Counted from the first letter of the stretch, positions 26,734-34,744 are shown. The stretch is 64,000 nt of DNA from Paenibacillus algicola (GCF_005577435.1 NZ_CP040396.1:2228501-2292500); one strand, 5' to 3'. The notes: generated by a model from the letters alone, not told the origin. Translations and numbers: made by a program.

Positions 26734-27630
26734 ATGGAAAGAAGAGCCTTTGGCAATACAGGCATGAATGTGAGTATACTCGGCTTTGGAGGTTCGGAAA
26801 TACGGGATTCTGATCAAGCCACGGTGAATCGGCTGCTGCACTCAGCGCTGGATGCGGGACTAAACATGATTGATACGGCTGAATGCTATGGAAGCAGCGA
26901 GGAGTTGATCGGACAAGCCTTGAAAGGACGCAGAAGCGAAGCGTATCTGTTTACGAAATGTGGACATGCCGATGGGATTGCCGGTCACAATTGGGATCCA
27001 AAGGTACTCGCAGGCACGATCGACCGCAGCTTAAAGCGGCTGCAGGTAGATAATGTGGACGTGATTCATCTGCATAGCTGTTCTGCAGAAATATTGCGGC
27101 AAGGTGACGTGATTGAAGTGCTGCAGCGGGCTAAAGAGGCCGGTAAAACCCGATTCATCGGCTACAGCGGAGATGCTGATGACGCCTATGCTGCCGTTCA
27201 GAGTGGAGTATTTGACAGCTTTCAAACCTCACTTAATATTGCAGATCAGCAGTCTATTGAGCTGACCATTCCGGTAGCAGCCCAACGAGGCATGGGGATC
27301 ATTGCCAAGCGTCCGATTGCAAACGTAGCCTGGAAGCATGAGACGATGGAGAAGGATCATTACGGGTTTCCGTATTGGGAGAGATTGAAGAAGCTGCAGT
27401 ATGAATTTCTTCAGGATACGGATGCGGAATCAGACGTAGAACAAGCGTTAAAATTTACGCTTAGTGTTCCGGGTGTAGCTACTGCTATTGTAGGAACGAA
27501 TAATCCAAATCGCTGGCAGCAGAATGCCAGTCTGCTCGCGGGCGGCTCTGCCTTGAGTCAGCCTGCTTATGAAGCCATCCGCGCACGCTGGAAAGAGATA
27601 TCGAGCGAGGATTGGATTGGCCAAATATAG
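26734..27630 (+). CDS. Aldo/keto reductase
   Basis: 298 residues, an AKR barrel. DTAECYG holds the catalytic Asp and Tyr, FTKCGH the Lys, and the His is in DVIHLHS. The C-terminal GTNNPNRWQQN region binds the NADPH phosphate. It should reduce aldehydes or ketones; the substrate is unknown. GAAGGAG lies 8 bp before the ATG at 26734, which decides the start over an in-frame GTG at 26725. A strong terminator follows about 100 bp later. Confidence 0.88.
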   Translation: MERRAFGNTGMNVSILGFGGSEIRDSDQATVNRLLHSALDAGLNMIDTAECYGSSEELIGQALKGRRSEAYLFTKCGHADGIAGHNWDPKVLAGTIDRSLKRLQVDNVDVIHLHSCSAEILRQGDVIEVLQRAKEAGKTRFIGYSGDADDAYAAVQSGVFDSFQTSLNIADQQSIELTIPVAAQRGMGIIAKRPIANVAWKHETMEKDHYGFPYWERLKKLQYEFLQDTDAESDVEQALKFTLSVPGVATAIVGTNNPNRWQQNASLLAGGSALSQPAYEAIRARWKEISSEDWIGQI

Positions 27631-27729
27631 CTCGATCATAGATCAGTGAGCGAAGCATCGTGAAGCAAGCTTTTGATTCACTAAGCCTACAAAACGACTA
27701 ATCCCATCGTAGGTGGGAAAATTGTGCTC

Positions 27730-27758
27730 AGCCCGGCGTAATAACCGGGCTTTTTTTA
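27730..27758 (+). terminator. Intrinsic terminator
   Basis: AGCCCGG-N8-CCGGGCT followed by seven T. It ends the GNAT-AKR transcript. Confidence 0.92.
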
Positions 27759-27781
27759 ATTTTTATCGTATGAGCAACACA

Positions 27782-27809
27782 TTAGTAAATAATAAATATT
27801 ATGTAAACT
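27782..27809 (+). repeat. dif-like site A
   Basis: 28 bp laid out as an 11-bp left arm (TTAGTAAATAA), a 6-bp centre (TAAATA) and an 11-bp right arm TTATGTAAACT. The right arm is identical to the XerD-side arm of B. subtilis dif. The left arm is only partly its inverse. The same right arm recurs at 36000 and 40991 in the same orientation. It lies between the AKR terminator and modA. Confidence 0.6.
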
Positions 27810-27813
27810 AAAT

Positions 27814-27841
27814 ATTTTCATCATATGAAAAATTCACAATA
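27814..27841 (+). repeat. Diverged repeat, upstream copy (before modA)
   Basis: A 28-bp AT-rich stretch containing the palindrome TTTTCAT-CAT-ATGAAAA. It matches 29555-29581 at 24 of 27 aligned bases plus one gap, all mismatches being transitions. The two copies, in direct orientation, bracket modA-modB. They may be attachment-site duplications or operators of a molybdate regulator. Confidence 0.5.
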
Positions 27842-28007
27842 AAATTTAAAATAATGATCGTGTCAATGAGTGTTCCATGCTTGAGGTACGAAGTCAACAT
27901 TCGTTTGATAAAATACTAAAATCGTGCCGGGCCGCTTTTTCATAAACGACAATATGTGCTAAAGTGAAACTTAGAATTTCAACCGGACCTCAGGAGTGAT
28001 CAGGAGA

Positions 28008-28808
28008 ATGAACGCACGATATTTAAAGCCTTATTTGTGGCTCAAGTTAGCTGCACTATTTATCATTCTATTAAGTGGCTGCGGTGGGGAAGAAGGGCGG
28101 GGCTCGAAGGAAAAAATAACGTTAACAGTATCCGCAGCATCCAGCCTGAGAGATGCTCTTGAAAAGCTGGAGCTGGCGTTTGTTGAAGTTCACCCGGAGA
28201 TTCAGCTACAGTTCAATTTCGGGTCATCCGGCAGTCTGCGTCAGCAGATTGAGGAGGGCGCACCGGTCGATTTGTTTATTTCGGCCTCCTCTGAGGAAAT
28301 GCAGAGTCTAGTCACTCAGCAGCTTGTAGAGCCACATCAGCAGACGCCGTTATTAAGTAACTCGATCGTTGTTGTCACAGCCCCGGAGAGAGCAGGAGAG
28401 ATTAAGACGATTCAGGACCTGGCGGGAGAGAACATCAACAAGATCGCCCTGGGCATACCCGAGAGTGTACCGGCGGGGCGCTATGCAAAAGAAAGCTTGC
28501 AGGCTGCGGGTCTATGGGAGGATGTACAAGATCATATGATTCAAGCGAAGGACGTCAGGCAGGTGCTTCAATATGTAGAAACAGGGAATGTGGATGCCGG
28601 TTTTGTCTATCAATCCGATGCCCAAACCACCGATCAAGCTGTTATTGCATTAAAGCCTGATCGTTCTACATATTCGGCTATAATCTATCCGATCGGCATT
28701 GTGAAAGCGACGAAGCACACAGAGCAAGCCCAACAGCTATACGATTTTCTCCGGGGAGATGAAGCCATTTTACAATTTCAATCCTATGGCTTCGATGTTG
28801 CAGAATGA
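28008..28808 (+). CDS. modA: Molybdate-binding lipoprotein ModA
   Basis: 266 residues. The lipobox LLSGC (Cys 25) anchors it outside the membrane. The family-1 molybdate-binding motifs are SAASSLRDALEKLE, NFGSSGSLRQQIEEGAPVDLFISAS, and PESVPAGRYAKESL near the hinge. It delivers molybdate to ModB. ATG 28008 is preferred, with AGGAG 12 bp upstream; GTG 27996 is possible. ATGA overlap with modB. The 377-bp gap upstream holds a terminator, the dif-like site A, the palindromic repeat and weak promoter-like hexamers; I could not fit a Moco riboswitch. Confidence 0.92.
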   Translation: MNARYLKPYLWLKLAALFIILLSGCGGEEGRGSKEKITLTVSAASSLRDALEKLELAFVEVHPEIQLQFNFGSSGSLRQQIEEGAPVDLFISASSEEMQSLVTQQLVEPHQQTPLLSNSIVVVTAPERAGEIKTIQDLAGENINKIALGIPESVPAGRYAKESLQAAGLWEDVQDHMIQAKDVRQVLQYVETGNVDAGFVYQSDAQTTDQAVIALKPDRSTYSAIIYPIGIVKATKHTEQAQQLYDFLRGDEAILQFQSYGFDVAE

Positions 28809-29485
28809 TACTGAATCAAGTGAGTTGGGGTGAATTCTGGTCACCTGTGTTACTGTCTATGCGGATCGCTTTGCTTTCCAGTATCGCTGTGCTTCTGCTA
28901 GGCCTGGCAGCTGCCTGGATGATGACCCGCCGACCTGTCATCCGAGGAAGAGTGATCATTGAAACGGTGTTTATGCTGCCACTGGTTCTTCCTCCTACAG
29001 TGGTGGGATTTATTCTGCTCAAGCTGTTAGGTCGAAAAAGCTGGATGGGGCAATGGATTGAAACCTTATTTTCTTCACCTATCATATTCACATGGTGGGC
29101 TGGAGTCATAGCTTCGGTCGTCGTTGCCTTCCCGCTTGTGTATCAGACGATGAAGGTAGGCTTCAGATCGGTCGATCACCATCTGGAAGAAGCCGGTCGA
29201 TCCATCGGGGCGAGTGAATGGCAGGTATTTCGTCATATTACGTTCCCGCTTGTACTGCCATCTCTAATCTCTGCCTGGATTCTAGGCTTTGCACGCAGCC
29301 TTGGAGAATTCGGGGCAACGTTAATGATCGCCGGCAATATTCCTGGCCAAACTCAAACGGTACCGACAGCCATTTACGTCGCTGTAGACACTGGAAATAT
29401 GCCGATGGCTTGGATCTGGACCTATGCTATGATTTTCATATCATCCATGCTGCTACTGGCTACCAACTATCGCGCTCGAGATTAA
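28805..29485 (+). CDS. modB: Molybdate ABC transporter permease ModB
   Basis: 226 residues with about five to six membrane helices and the EAA loop EEAGRSIGASEWQVFRHITFPLVLPSL. LPLVLPPTVVGFILL and LGEFGATLMIAGNIPGQTQTVPTAIY are ModB signatures. It overlaps modA by 4 bp. No ATPase (modC) follows; a terminator comes 19 bp later. As in B. subtilis yvgL-yvgM, the ATPase must come from elsewhere. Mo imported here would feed MoeA and MobB, encoded 3-5 kb upstream. Confidence 0.93.
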   Translation: MILNQVSWGEFWSPVLLSMRIALLSSIAVLLLGLAAAWMMTRRPVIRGRVIIETVFMLPLVLPPTVVGFILLKLLGRKSWMGQWIETLFSSPIIFTWWAGVIASVVVAFPLVYQTMKVGFRSVDHHLEEAGRSIGASEWQVFRHITFPLVLPSLISAWILGFARSLGEFGATLMIAGNIPGQTQTVPTAIYVAVDTGNMPMAWIWTYAMIFISSMLLLATNYRARD

Positions 29486-29503
29486 ACACCTTTTGAACTG
29501 TCG

Positions 29504-29528
29504 AAACGGCTGAAGCAGCCGTTTTTTT
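29504..29528 (+). terminator. Intrinsic terminator after modB
   Basis: AAACGGCTG-AAG-CAGCCGTTT with a run of T. Confidence 0.9.
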
Positions 29529-29554
29529 GTTATTATAGCCGCCCTAATTAAACT

Positions 29555-29581
29555 ATTTCATTATGTGAAAAATTCATAATA
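29555..29581 (+). repeat. Diverged repeat, downstream copy (after modB)
   Basis: Partner of 27814-27841. The bases just before it, CTAATTAAACT (29544-29554), keep 8 of 11 positions of the dif-like right arm, so this may be a decayed fourth site. The rest of the 29582-29789 gap is AT-rich with no gene I can support. Confidence 0.45.
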
Positions 29582-29789
29582 GTAAACATAAACTTTTCTA
29601 GTCACTATACAAAAACCCATCAGTCAGATGAATCTAAATTCACGTAAAAAGGAGGGGATTGTGTATTTATTCACAACTGGCAATAGTAATTAAGATTGTT
29701 GTTTCAACCTAAGTAGGCGCTGAGGTTCAAATAAACTGACGCTAATATGGGGGCTTGTCAATCAATTGTTTTCCGGCGAGATGTATTAA

Positions 29790-29827
29790 GGGGTCCCGCC
29801 AACAAAACGCGAAAAACGTACGCTAAG
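29790..29827 (+). repeat. Tn3-type terminal inverted repeat, left
   Basis: 38 bp starting GGGGTCCCGCC and ending ACGTACGCTAAG. It pairs with 33227-33264 and sits 69 bp from the transposase stop, as usual for Tn3 elements. Confidence 0.85.
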
Positions 29828-29857
29828 CGATCATTTCTCCCAATAACCCGGATTTCC

Positions 29858-29887
29858 CGTACGCTAAGGAAATCCGGAATTTATATT
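29858..29887. terminator. Hairpin whose loop copies the inner transposon end
   Basis: CCGGATTTCC and GGAAATCCGG form a perfect 10-bp stem just after the transposase stop (minus strand). The 10-nt loop is CGTACGCTAA, the same bases as the inner edge of both terminal repeats. Confidence 0.65.
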
Positions 29888-29896
29888 CGCTAGATG

Positions 29897-31560
29897 CTAC
29901 GCTTCGCTTGACGGGGATTTTAACGGACGTGAACCCTTCAACGCCTTGATTTGCTTGATGTCAAACTTGTATTCTCCCAAGAAATTGATGTGTTCCCATC
30001 CGAGCGGAGAAATGTGCTTCAAAAGTTCTTCGTTCAATTGTCTGTTGTCTCTCATAAATTCTGTCACTCGGGTTAAATAAACCGTGTTCCATACGCTTAT
30101 TGCATTGATGATAATGTTTAACGCGCTGGCCCGCTGAAGCTGGTCTTGAAGCGCCCGTTCCCGGAGTTCCCCTCGCCTCCCAACAAAGATCGCTCTGGCC
30201 AATTCATTCATGGCTTCCCCTTTATTCAATCCTCGATGTATTCTTCGCCGCATCGCCTCGCTTGAGAGGTAATTCAGAATGAAGATCGTTTTTTCAATTC
30301 GCCCCATTTCTCGGAGTGCCGTTGCTAATCGGTTCTGACTTGCATATGAGCCTAATTTCTCCATAATCAACGATGCAGAGACTGTACCTTCCCGGATAGG
30401 GGTAGTACCAGCGAAGCTGACACCACCCGCAAAGTAGATGTAATTAAATGGTCTTCGTTGTGTTTGTCTCTTATTTTGCAGTTCTCTTTTCTCGTTAAAT
30501 AATGATTTGACACTTTCTTAGCTGACGATTCCAGCGTTACTGTAAGTGCTAACTGTATGCATAAATACGGTAATTACAAGTCTGAATAAAAAATTCTTCA
30601 AGTGAGAGTAATCCTGATCCTATTACCACCCATGGGTAACGTCTAATATGGTAAAAACGTAAAAACAAGCCGTATCCATTTGGGCACGGCTTGTTTTTGT
30701 CTTATTCCGGACTAGACGCAGGCAATAAAGCCATGCCATTGAGTCCACTGTCTGTAATGACCGCATCTGACAGCTCGTTTTGCATAGCAAGCTGTTCCGT
30801 TTTGATCAATTCGCTATTTAGGATCTTCAGCCGCTCTTCAAGGAAGCGCTCACAATCGGTGTCCACGGCTAGGCCTAGTTCTTGGCGTTGACGTTGATTT
30901 GTGAAGCGTGGTATCGGTAAAAGATACTCCTCGAAGTCCTTGAACTGGCGTGATCCCTGCACCCAAATATCACCGGAGCGCAGAGAGTTCTTCATCTCAG
31001 ACAACACGCAGATTTCGTAGAAGCGACGGTCAAAGCCGTCCTCTGTGCGGACAACGTTTTCCCAGCGCTTGCGAACAAAACTCGTCGGTGCATCCTCTGA
31101 CACCTTACGCAACTGATGTTGATTTATGCTCTTAAGCAATTCCACTCCTTCGAGAATGTCACGTGCGGTTGGCGCAGCTTTGAGTTGCAGCGATTCCAAA
31201 AGACTTGGAGTATAGCGACGAAGCTGGGAGAAACCGTCGCCGATTAGCGGAAGATAGTCGAAGTCTACGGGCTGAGCCAATTTTTCTGCTTCTGTAACGC
31301 TATCGGTAAAAACCTGCCACGGCAAAATGGATTCGATGGCCGCAAACGGATCACCTCCGCTTTGCTTGGCTTCCAATAGCGCTCGACCAATGCTAAAATA
31401 AAGACGCAACTTGTCGTTGTCGAGGGGTAACACTCGGTAATGTGTGGCATCCGTTCGATGGCGTATGGAACGCAAACCAAGCACACTTCCGTAAAGCGAT
31501 TCTTTGGTAAGCGTTAAACAATAGACAATGTGGAGGGGAGCGATCCCCTCTATTTGTCGA
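29897..31560 (-). pseudogene. Tn3-family transposase TnpA, two fragments
   Basis: Two minus-strand pieces of one transposase. The piece at 30702-31560 covers the middle (SLYGSVLGLRSIRHRTDATHYRV, PLIGDGFSQLRRYTPS, DAPTSFVRKRWE, SGDIWVQGSRQFKDFEEYLLP) and stops just where the catalytic DDE region should start. The piece at 29897 to about 30450 is the C-terminus (KLGSYASQNRLATALREMGRIEKT, FVGRRGELRERALQDQLQRASALNIIINAISVWNTVYL, GWEHINFLGEY). The N-terminal third and the catalytic core are missing: about 450 of about 1,000 residues remain. Its 5' end abuts the passenger gene at 31577, which points to replacement by recombination. Confidence 0.88.
30661..30698. terminator. Hairpin within the transposase relic
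   Basis: AAAAACAAGCCGT and ACGGCTTGTTTTT are perfect 13-bp arms, directly after the stop of the middle transposase fragment. It works as a terminator on either strand and has no place inside an intact tnpA, so it arrived with the deletion. Confidence 0.75.
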
Positions 31561-31576
31561 AAGAAGGGGAAAAATA

Positions 31577-32773
31577 ATGCAGCGGAAGAAATCGAAATAC
31601 ATAGTGATAATGCTCACTGTCGTCATAATAGCAGCAGGAATCGTTACAATTAATATCGCTAACAAAAATGATAAACCTACAAGTAACCAGCAGGCCACAC
31701 CTTCAGAAATCGCGGAGAAGAAACCACCTCAATCTATAACTGCGACTGCTTCTTCTCCTCCAGCTGTTCAACAGTACAAACTTAAGAGCGAAAGCTTTGT
31801 CTCGACCTTCGTTGCTCCCAGTTATATCAGCGATTCGTTTATTGCATTTGAAAAAGATATCAGCGAAAAAGCAACGAGTTATATTGATACCTTCTCCTTA
31901 ACCACAAAGCAGCTTAAAAATATATATCAAACACCAAACAAAGAAATCATTAACTCATTAGTTGGCGTAGAAGATAAGTTATTCTGGGTGGAATACAGTA
32001 GAGACCAAGAAAAAGATAAATCTTGGGAAATAAAATCTCTTGACCTAAAAACCAATCAGAAAAAGACATTATTTTCTGGAGCTAGTGAGGATAATATAGA
32101 GCCACCCATTCTAAGGGTGTTCGACGATCAAGTCACATGGATTGAAAAAACGATCAAAGATCACATTGTATACAGTTCTGCAATGTTATACAAACCAATT
32201 ACTAATGATTTTGTTAAAGTGGCTACAAGTGAACTGAATGAGCAAGGAAAGCATCGTAAAGGCATTTATATGGCCATTCAACGACCGGTTCCTGATGGCA
32301 TGCTTGTTCAACAATCAGTATTCAAGACCGTAGGAGATACAACGGATAAATCCTATGAAATTGTATTTTATCCCTATGATCAATCAAAGCCGATTACATT
32401 ACGACAAAGCCAACAAGGTATGGTTGATTTCACAGCTGATCAAAAGTGGTTTGTATGGAGCGAGATAGGGAAACTCAGTGTCGCGGACAGAAAAACAGGA
32501 GAAATCAGGTACGTAATCGAAGCTAAAGATAAAGACCTTACAATAGATTCTCCATTTATTAGAGATAACCATCTCTATTATCGGTATTCGATGTATCAAA
32601 TCTTTGACGTTGATTTAACGACCGGCAAGACAAGTGAACTGTCTGAATACCGTCTATCAACATCGAAGATCTTCAATACGTCAGATTACTTAGGATATTC
32701 ATATATGGATGCTAAAAACAATAATGGAGAAGTTGAGTTTGAGATTATATCTCCAATCAATCAAACGAATTAA
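31577..32773 (+). CDS. Membrane-anchored beta-propeller-like protein, transposon passenger
   Basis: 398 residues. One N-terminal membrane helix (about 8-27) is followed by a Pro/Ser/Thr/Ala linker and repeated strands of the TolB or DUF5050 kind (KLFWVEYSRDQ, VTWIEKTIKDHIVYSSAMLY, KWFVWSEIGKLSVADRKTGEIRY, HLYYRYSMYQIFDVDLTTGKTSEL), suggesting an extracytoplasmic beta-propeller. GAAGGGGAAAAATA precedes the ATG. It is visibly more AT- and Lys/Ile-rich than the host genes, which supports acquisition from a low-GC Firmicute. It occupies the place where tnpA should begin. The function is unknown. Confidence 0.72.
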   Translation: MQRKKSKYIVIMLTVVIIAAGIVTINIANKNDKPTSNQQATPSEIAEKKPPQSITATASSPPAVQQYKLKSESFVSTFVAPSYISDSFIAFEKDISEKATSYIDTFSLTTKQLKNIYQTPNKEIINSLVGVEDKLFWVEYSRDQEKDKSWEIKSLDLKTNQKKTLFSGASEDNIEPPILRVFDDQVTWIEKTIKDHIVYSSAMLYKPITNDFVKVATSELNEQGKHRKGIYMAIQRPVPDGMLVQQSVFKTVGDTTDKSYEIVFYPYDQSKPITLRQSQQGMVDFTADQKWFVWSEIGKLSVADRKTGEIRYVIEAKDKDLTIDSPFIRDNHLYYRYSMYQIFDVDLTTGKTSELSEYRLSTSKIFNTSDYLGYSYMDAKNNNGEVEFEIISPINQTN

Positions 32774-32824
32774 TGTTTCGTCAAATGGCTTCAGCATTAA
32801 TGAATTTAATAGAGGAACTGGCCC

Positions 32825-32846
32825 AGTACCAGCGTAGCTGACACCA
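32825..32846 (+). repeat. 22-bp direct repeat shared with the transposase C-terminus
   Basis: AGTACCAGCGTAGCTGACACCA differs at one base from 30404-30425, which lies in the coding part of the transposase relic. It lies just after the passenger gene, so it may be a remnant of a second transposase copy used for homologous capture. The rest of 32774-33226 has no gene I can support. Confidence 0.45.
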
Positions 32847-33173
32847 GGGGCAGACATCTGTGAGTAAATGTTAGTATTAGGTTCCAGCTTCAAAAGTCAT
32901 TAGAGTTCCAATTGCGAAAACAAATTCGGAACTTTGATTGATAATTGATAGTGGTACAGTGAAAAAGCATAGTGACAATTACCATTTCGGTTCCATACGT
33001 TTGCGGTCTGTGACAGTTACGCTGGTATTATCCCAATACAGAATGCATCCGTGTAACTGTGCACGGATCCAATGCTGTATCCGCATTAAATATCGACCAC
33101 GAAAGAAAAGCAGCCCAGTAGCTTAGATTGTTGCGGATACCGTTAGTTTAATTTCTAGCTACCCCGAATTAAG

Positions 33174-33213
33174 AAAACCGGATTCCTTTGTAGGGTAAAG
33201 GGTCCGGTTTTTT
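33174..33213. terminator. Hairpin near the right transposon end
   Basis: AAAACCGGA and TCCGGTTTT arms with a 20-nt loop and a following T run. Confidence 0.65.
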
Positions 33214-33226
33214 CTGTTATGAATTG

Positions 33227-33264
33227 CTTAGCGTACGATTTTTTCCGTTTCGTGAGGTGACCCC
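33227..33264 (-). repeat. Tn3-type terminal inverted repeat, right
   Basis: 38 bp starting CTTAGCGTACG and ending GACCCC, the inverse of 29790-29827. The inner 11 and outer 6 positions are identical between the ends. Confidence 0.85.
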
Positions 33265-33478
33265 TATATGAACACCTCCTGGTCATTGCTTGGTTGCAGA
33301 CTTGTCGAATAGAGAACAAGCTGGCGGAATGATCGTTGTAGCTAAGAAGCGCCGTAAACCCTAAAGGGGGATTTACGGCTTTTCTCATGGTATCGTCACG
33401 CCCTGGCAGCATGTTGAAAGTTGTTTTGCCTTGTAATTTTCGTTATTAACGGGAGGCGGATGATTGGCACTCGGGATC

Positions 33479-33874
33479 TTACTTTCCATGAGTTATGGCA
33501 AAATCGTTCAGCATACTAGGATCAGTGGATTGAAATACTATTTTTGTGGAGTCCAATACCACTACGCTGGGGAATTCATTGACGCCCAGCTTATGCCACA
33601 TCTCTCTTTCATCTTCGGTGTGATGCACAACTACCATATCTATTGCATTTAGAAGTGCATTATCCGCATTAACGACTTTGTTCACTTCAAAATCGAATTC
33701 AACTGAATTCGAAACTATACACAACACATATTTCCCTTCCTTTTGTGAAAGGACATCCGTAGGTGGGCCTTGGCGCTCCTTCTCACATCCGAGTATCAAT
33801 GTGGTTAGAATGATGAGGCACAAGCTTTGAGCCAAAAAATCCGAATGATTAATCCGCCAGTATTCAATTATCAT
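33479..33874 (-). CDS. Small lipoprotein, thioredoxin-fold-like, unknown function
   Basis: About 131 residues. A hydrophobic segment ends in LILGC (lipobox), followed by a polar linker. The C-terminal part (VLCIVSNSVEF, MVVVHHTEDEREMWHKLGVNEFPSVVVLD) has the look of a thioredoxin fold with the cis-Pro loop (EFPS), but there is no CXXC motif. No good ribosome site exists; ATG 33874 lies inside a perfect inverted repeat, and a TTG at 33835 (LAQSLCL) would give a more normal signal peptide. The gene may be 5'-damaged. It lies between the transposon end and a toxin-antitoxin pair. Confidence 0.5.
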   Translation of the reverse strand: MIIEYWRINHSDFLAQSLCLIILTTLILGCEKERQGPPTDVLSQKEGKYVLCIVSNSVEFDFEVNKVVNADNALLNAIDMVVVHHTEDEREMWHKLGVNEFPSVVVLDSTKIVFQSTDPSMLNDFAITHGK

Positions 33875-33883
33875 TCGGATTTT
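33836..33883. repeat. Perfect 14-bp inverted repeat across the lipoprotein start
   Basis: AAAATCCGAATGAT and ATCATTCGGATTTT with a 20-nt loop. It would fold as a strong hairpin over the apparent start codon. Confidence 0.6.
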
Positions 33884-33937
33884 GGATGCGGAATCCAGCA
33901 GGACCCGGTCCTGGTAGGTGTGCTGCAAAAAAAGACA

Positions 33938-33980
33938 AATAAAGCGCCGCGACTCCCGTTTTGGGTCACGGCGCTTTATT
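33938..33980. terminator. Terminator of the toxin-antitoxin operon
   Basis: AATAAAGCGCCG and CGGCGCTTTATT (12 bp), extended by GAC/GTC, just downstream of the toxin stop on the minus strand. Confidence 0.85.
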
Positions 33981-33983
33981 GAT

Positions 33984-34280
33984 TCAGCTTTTCATATATC
34001 GTTTCAACTCGTTGTAGAAATTTTCGCGAGAACCAGCGAGAATGACAACTATGATCTCGCCTTCGTCGTTTTCCTCCAGCCGGTAGGCGATTTCATAGTT
34101 CTTACCTTGGTAGAATACGTCGTAACCATATAAGCCTCGTAGATCGCCGGTCTTTGGGGAACCAACCGAAGGGTCATTACGGATGGCCTCGATAGCTTCA
34201 AAATATAGCCGTTTTAGCGGTTTTTCCACGAGTTTCTTAAAATAGCGTGCTGCTGGAGGTAGATACGTAACTGGAAGCAT
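33984..34280 (-). CDS. RelE/ParE-family toxin
   Basis: 98 residues with the RelE/ParE fold signature: PAARYFKKLVEKPLKRLYFEAIEAI, DLRGLYGYDVFYQGKNYEIAYRLEENDEGEIIVVILAGSRENFYNELKRY. RelE-type members cut ribosome-bound mRNA and ParE-type members hit gyrase; the residues do not settle which. The ATG follows directly after the antitoxin stop (TAG-ATG), the normal antitoxin-first order. Such pairs are common stabilisers of mobile elements, which fits its place between the transposon relic and a recombinase. Confidence 0.82.
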   Translation of the reverse strand: MLPVTYLPPAARYFKKLVEKPLKRLYFEAIEAIRNDPSVGSPKTGDLRGLYGYDVFYQGKNYEIAYRLEENDEGEIIVVILAGSRENFYNELKRYMKS

Positions 34281-34655
34281 CTAATCCCCCATAACATCGG
34301 TAAATAGTTCTTCGGTTTGGCTGTCTTTTTTGTATTGGCGAGCGGCATCTCCGGATTCCGTAATCAAATGCTGTACAGCGCCGCGCAAGGCTGTTTGTTT
34401 CTCACGAAACTTGCCCAACAGTTCCTTGCCCTCGTAACCTTCTTGAATCAGATCAGCCAGGATCATGTCGGAGAAATGGTCACTCCCCATATCTTCTCGA
34501 ACCGGTCGTATCAGAATACATTGATCTTTTACGGAAAATTCTACTTCGTCTTTAATACCCAATTGCTCAAAAAGCTTTTGTGGTATTGTGACTTGGCGCT
34601 TTCCGGAAACACGGCCACGTCTCCATTCCATTGCAGACACATCCTTATGATTCAT
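34281..34655 (-). CDS. Antitoxin with AbrB/MazE-type DNA-binding domain
   Basis: 124 residues. The N-terminal swapped-hairpin domain (about 10-52: RRGRVSGKRQVTIPQKLFEQLGIKDEVEFSVKDQCILIRPV) is AbrB-like and probably represses its own promoter. The C-terminal 70 residues are charged and probably wrap the toxin. ATG 34655 has AGGAGGG 13 bp upstream; ATG 34631 has AAGGATG at better spacing, so the start is uncertain. It is transcribed with the toxin. Pairing an AbrB-type antitoxin with a RelE-type toxin is known but not the textbook RelB-RelE arrangement. Confidence 0.78.
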   Translation of the reverse strand: MNHKDVSAMEWRRGRVSGKRQVTIPQKLFEQLGIKDEVEFSVKDQCILIRPVREDMGSDHFSDMILADLIQEGYEGKELLGKFREKQTALRGAVQHLITESGDAARQYKKDSQTEELFTDVMGD

Positions 34656-34744
34656 AGCCAGAGTCTAACCCTCCTTGCTTTCTTTTATTCAAAACTGTAA
34701 ATTTCTTTGATTCCTAGATTCCATGACTACATTATATGCGAAAA

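Larger units (their letters stand above)
29790..33264. mobile_element. Decayed Tn3-family transposon (Tn4430-like ends)
   Basis: A 3,475-bp element bounded by 38-bp inverted repeats that begin GGGGTC and end CGTACGCTAAG, matching 28 of 38 positions by hand. The end sequence resembles that of Tn4430. Inside are two fragments of a Tn3-type transposase on the minus strand and one intact passenger gene on the plus strand. The 5-bp flanks (ATTAA left, TATAT right) are not a duplication, so the element is old or one end was rearranged. It is defective because the catalytic core of the transposase is gone and no resolvase is present. Confidence 0.82.

Noticed and set aside
27842..28007. Possible Moco riboswitch upstream of modA
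   Set aside because: I could not fit the paired GGCC-type helices of the Moco motif; the region is mostly AT-rich.
32938..33126. 62-codon open frame in the right part of the Tn3 relic
   Set aside because: No ribosome site, no hydrophobic or domain pattern, Cys-rich random-looking composition, in decayed DNA.
29785..33269. 5-bp target duplication around the Tn3 element
   Set aside because: Left flank ATTAA and right flank TATAT do not match, so no duplication is claimed.
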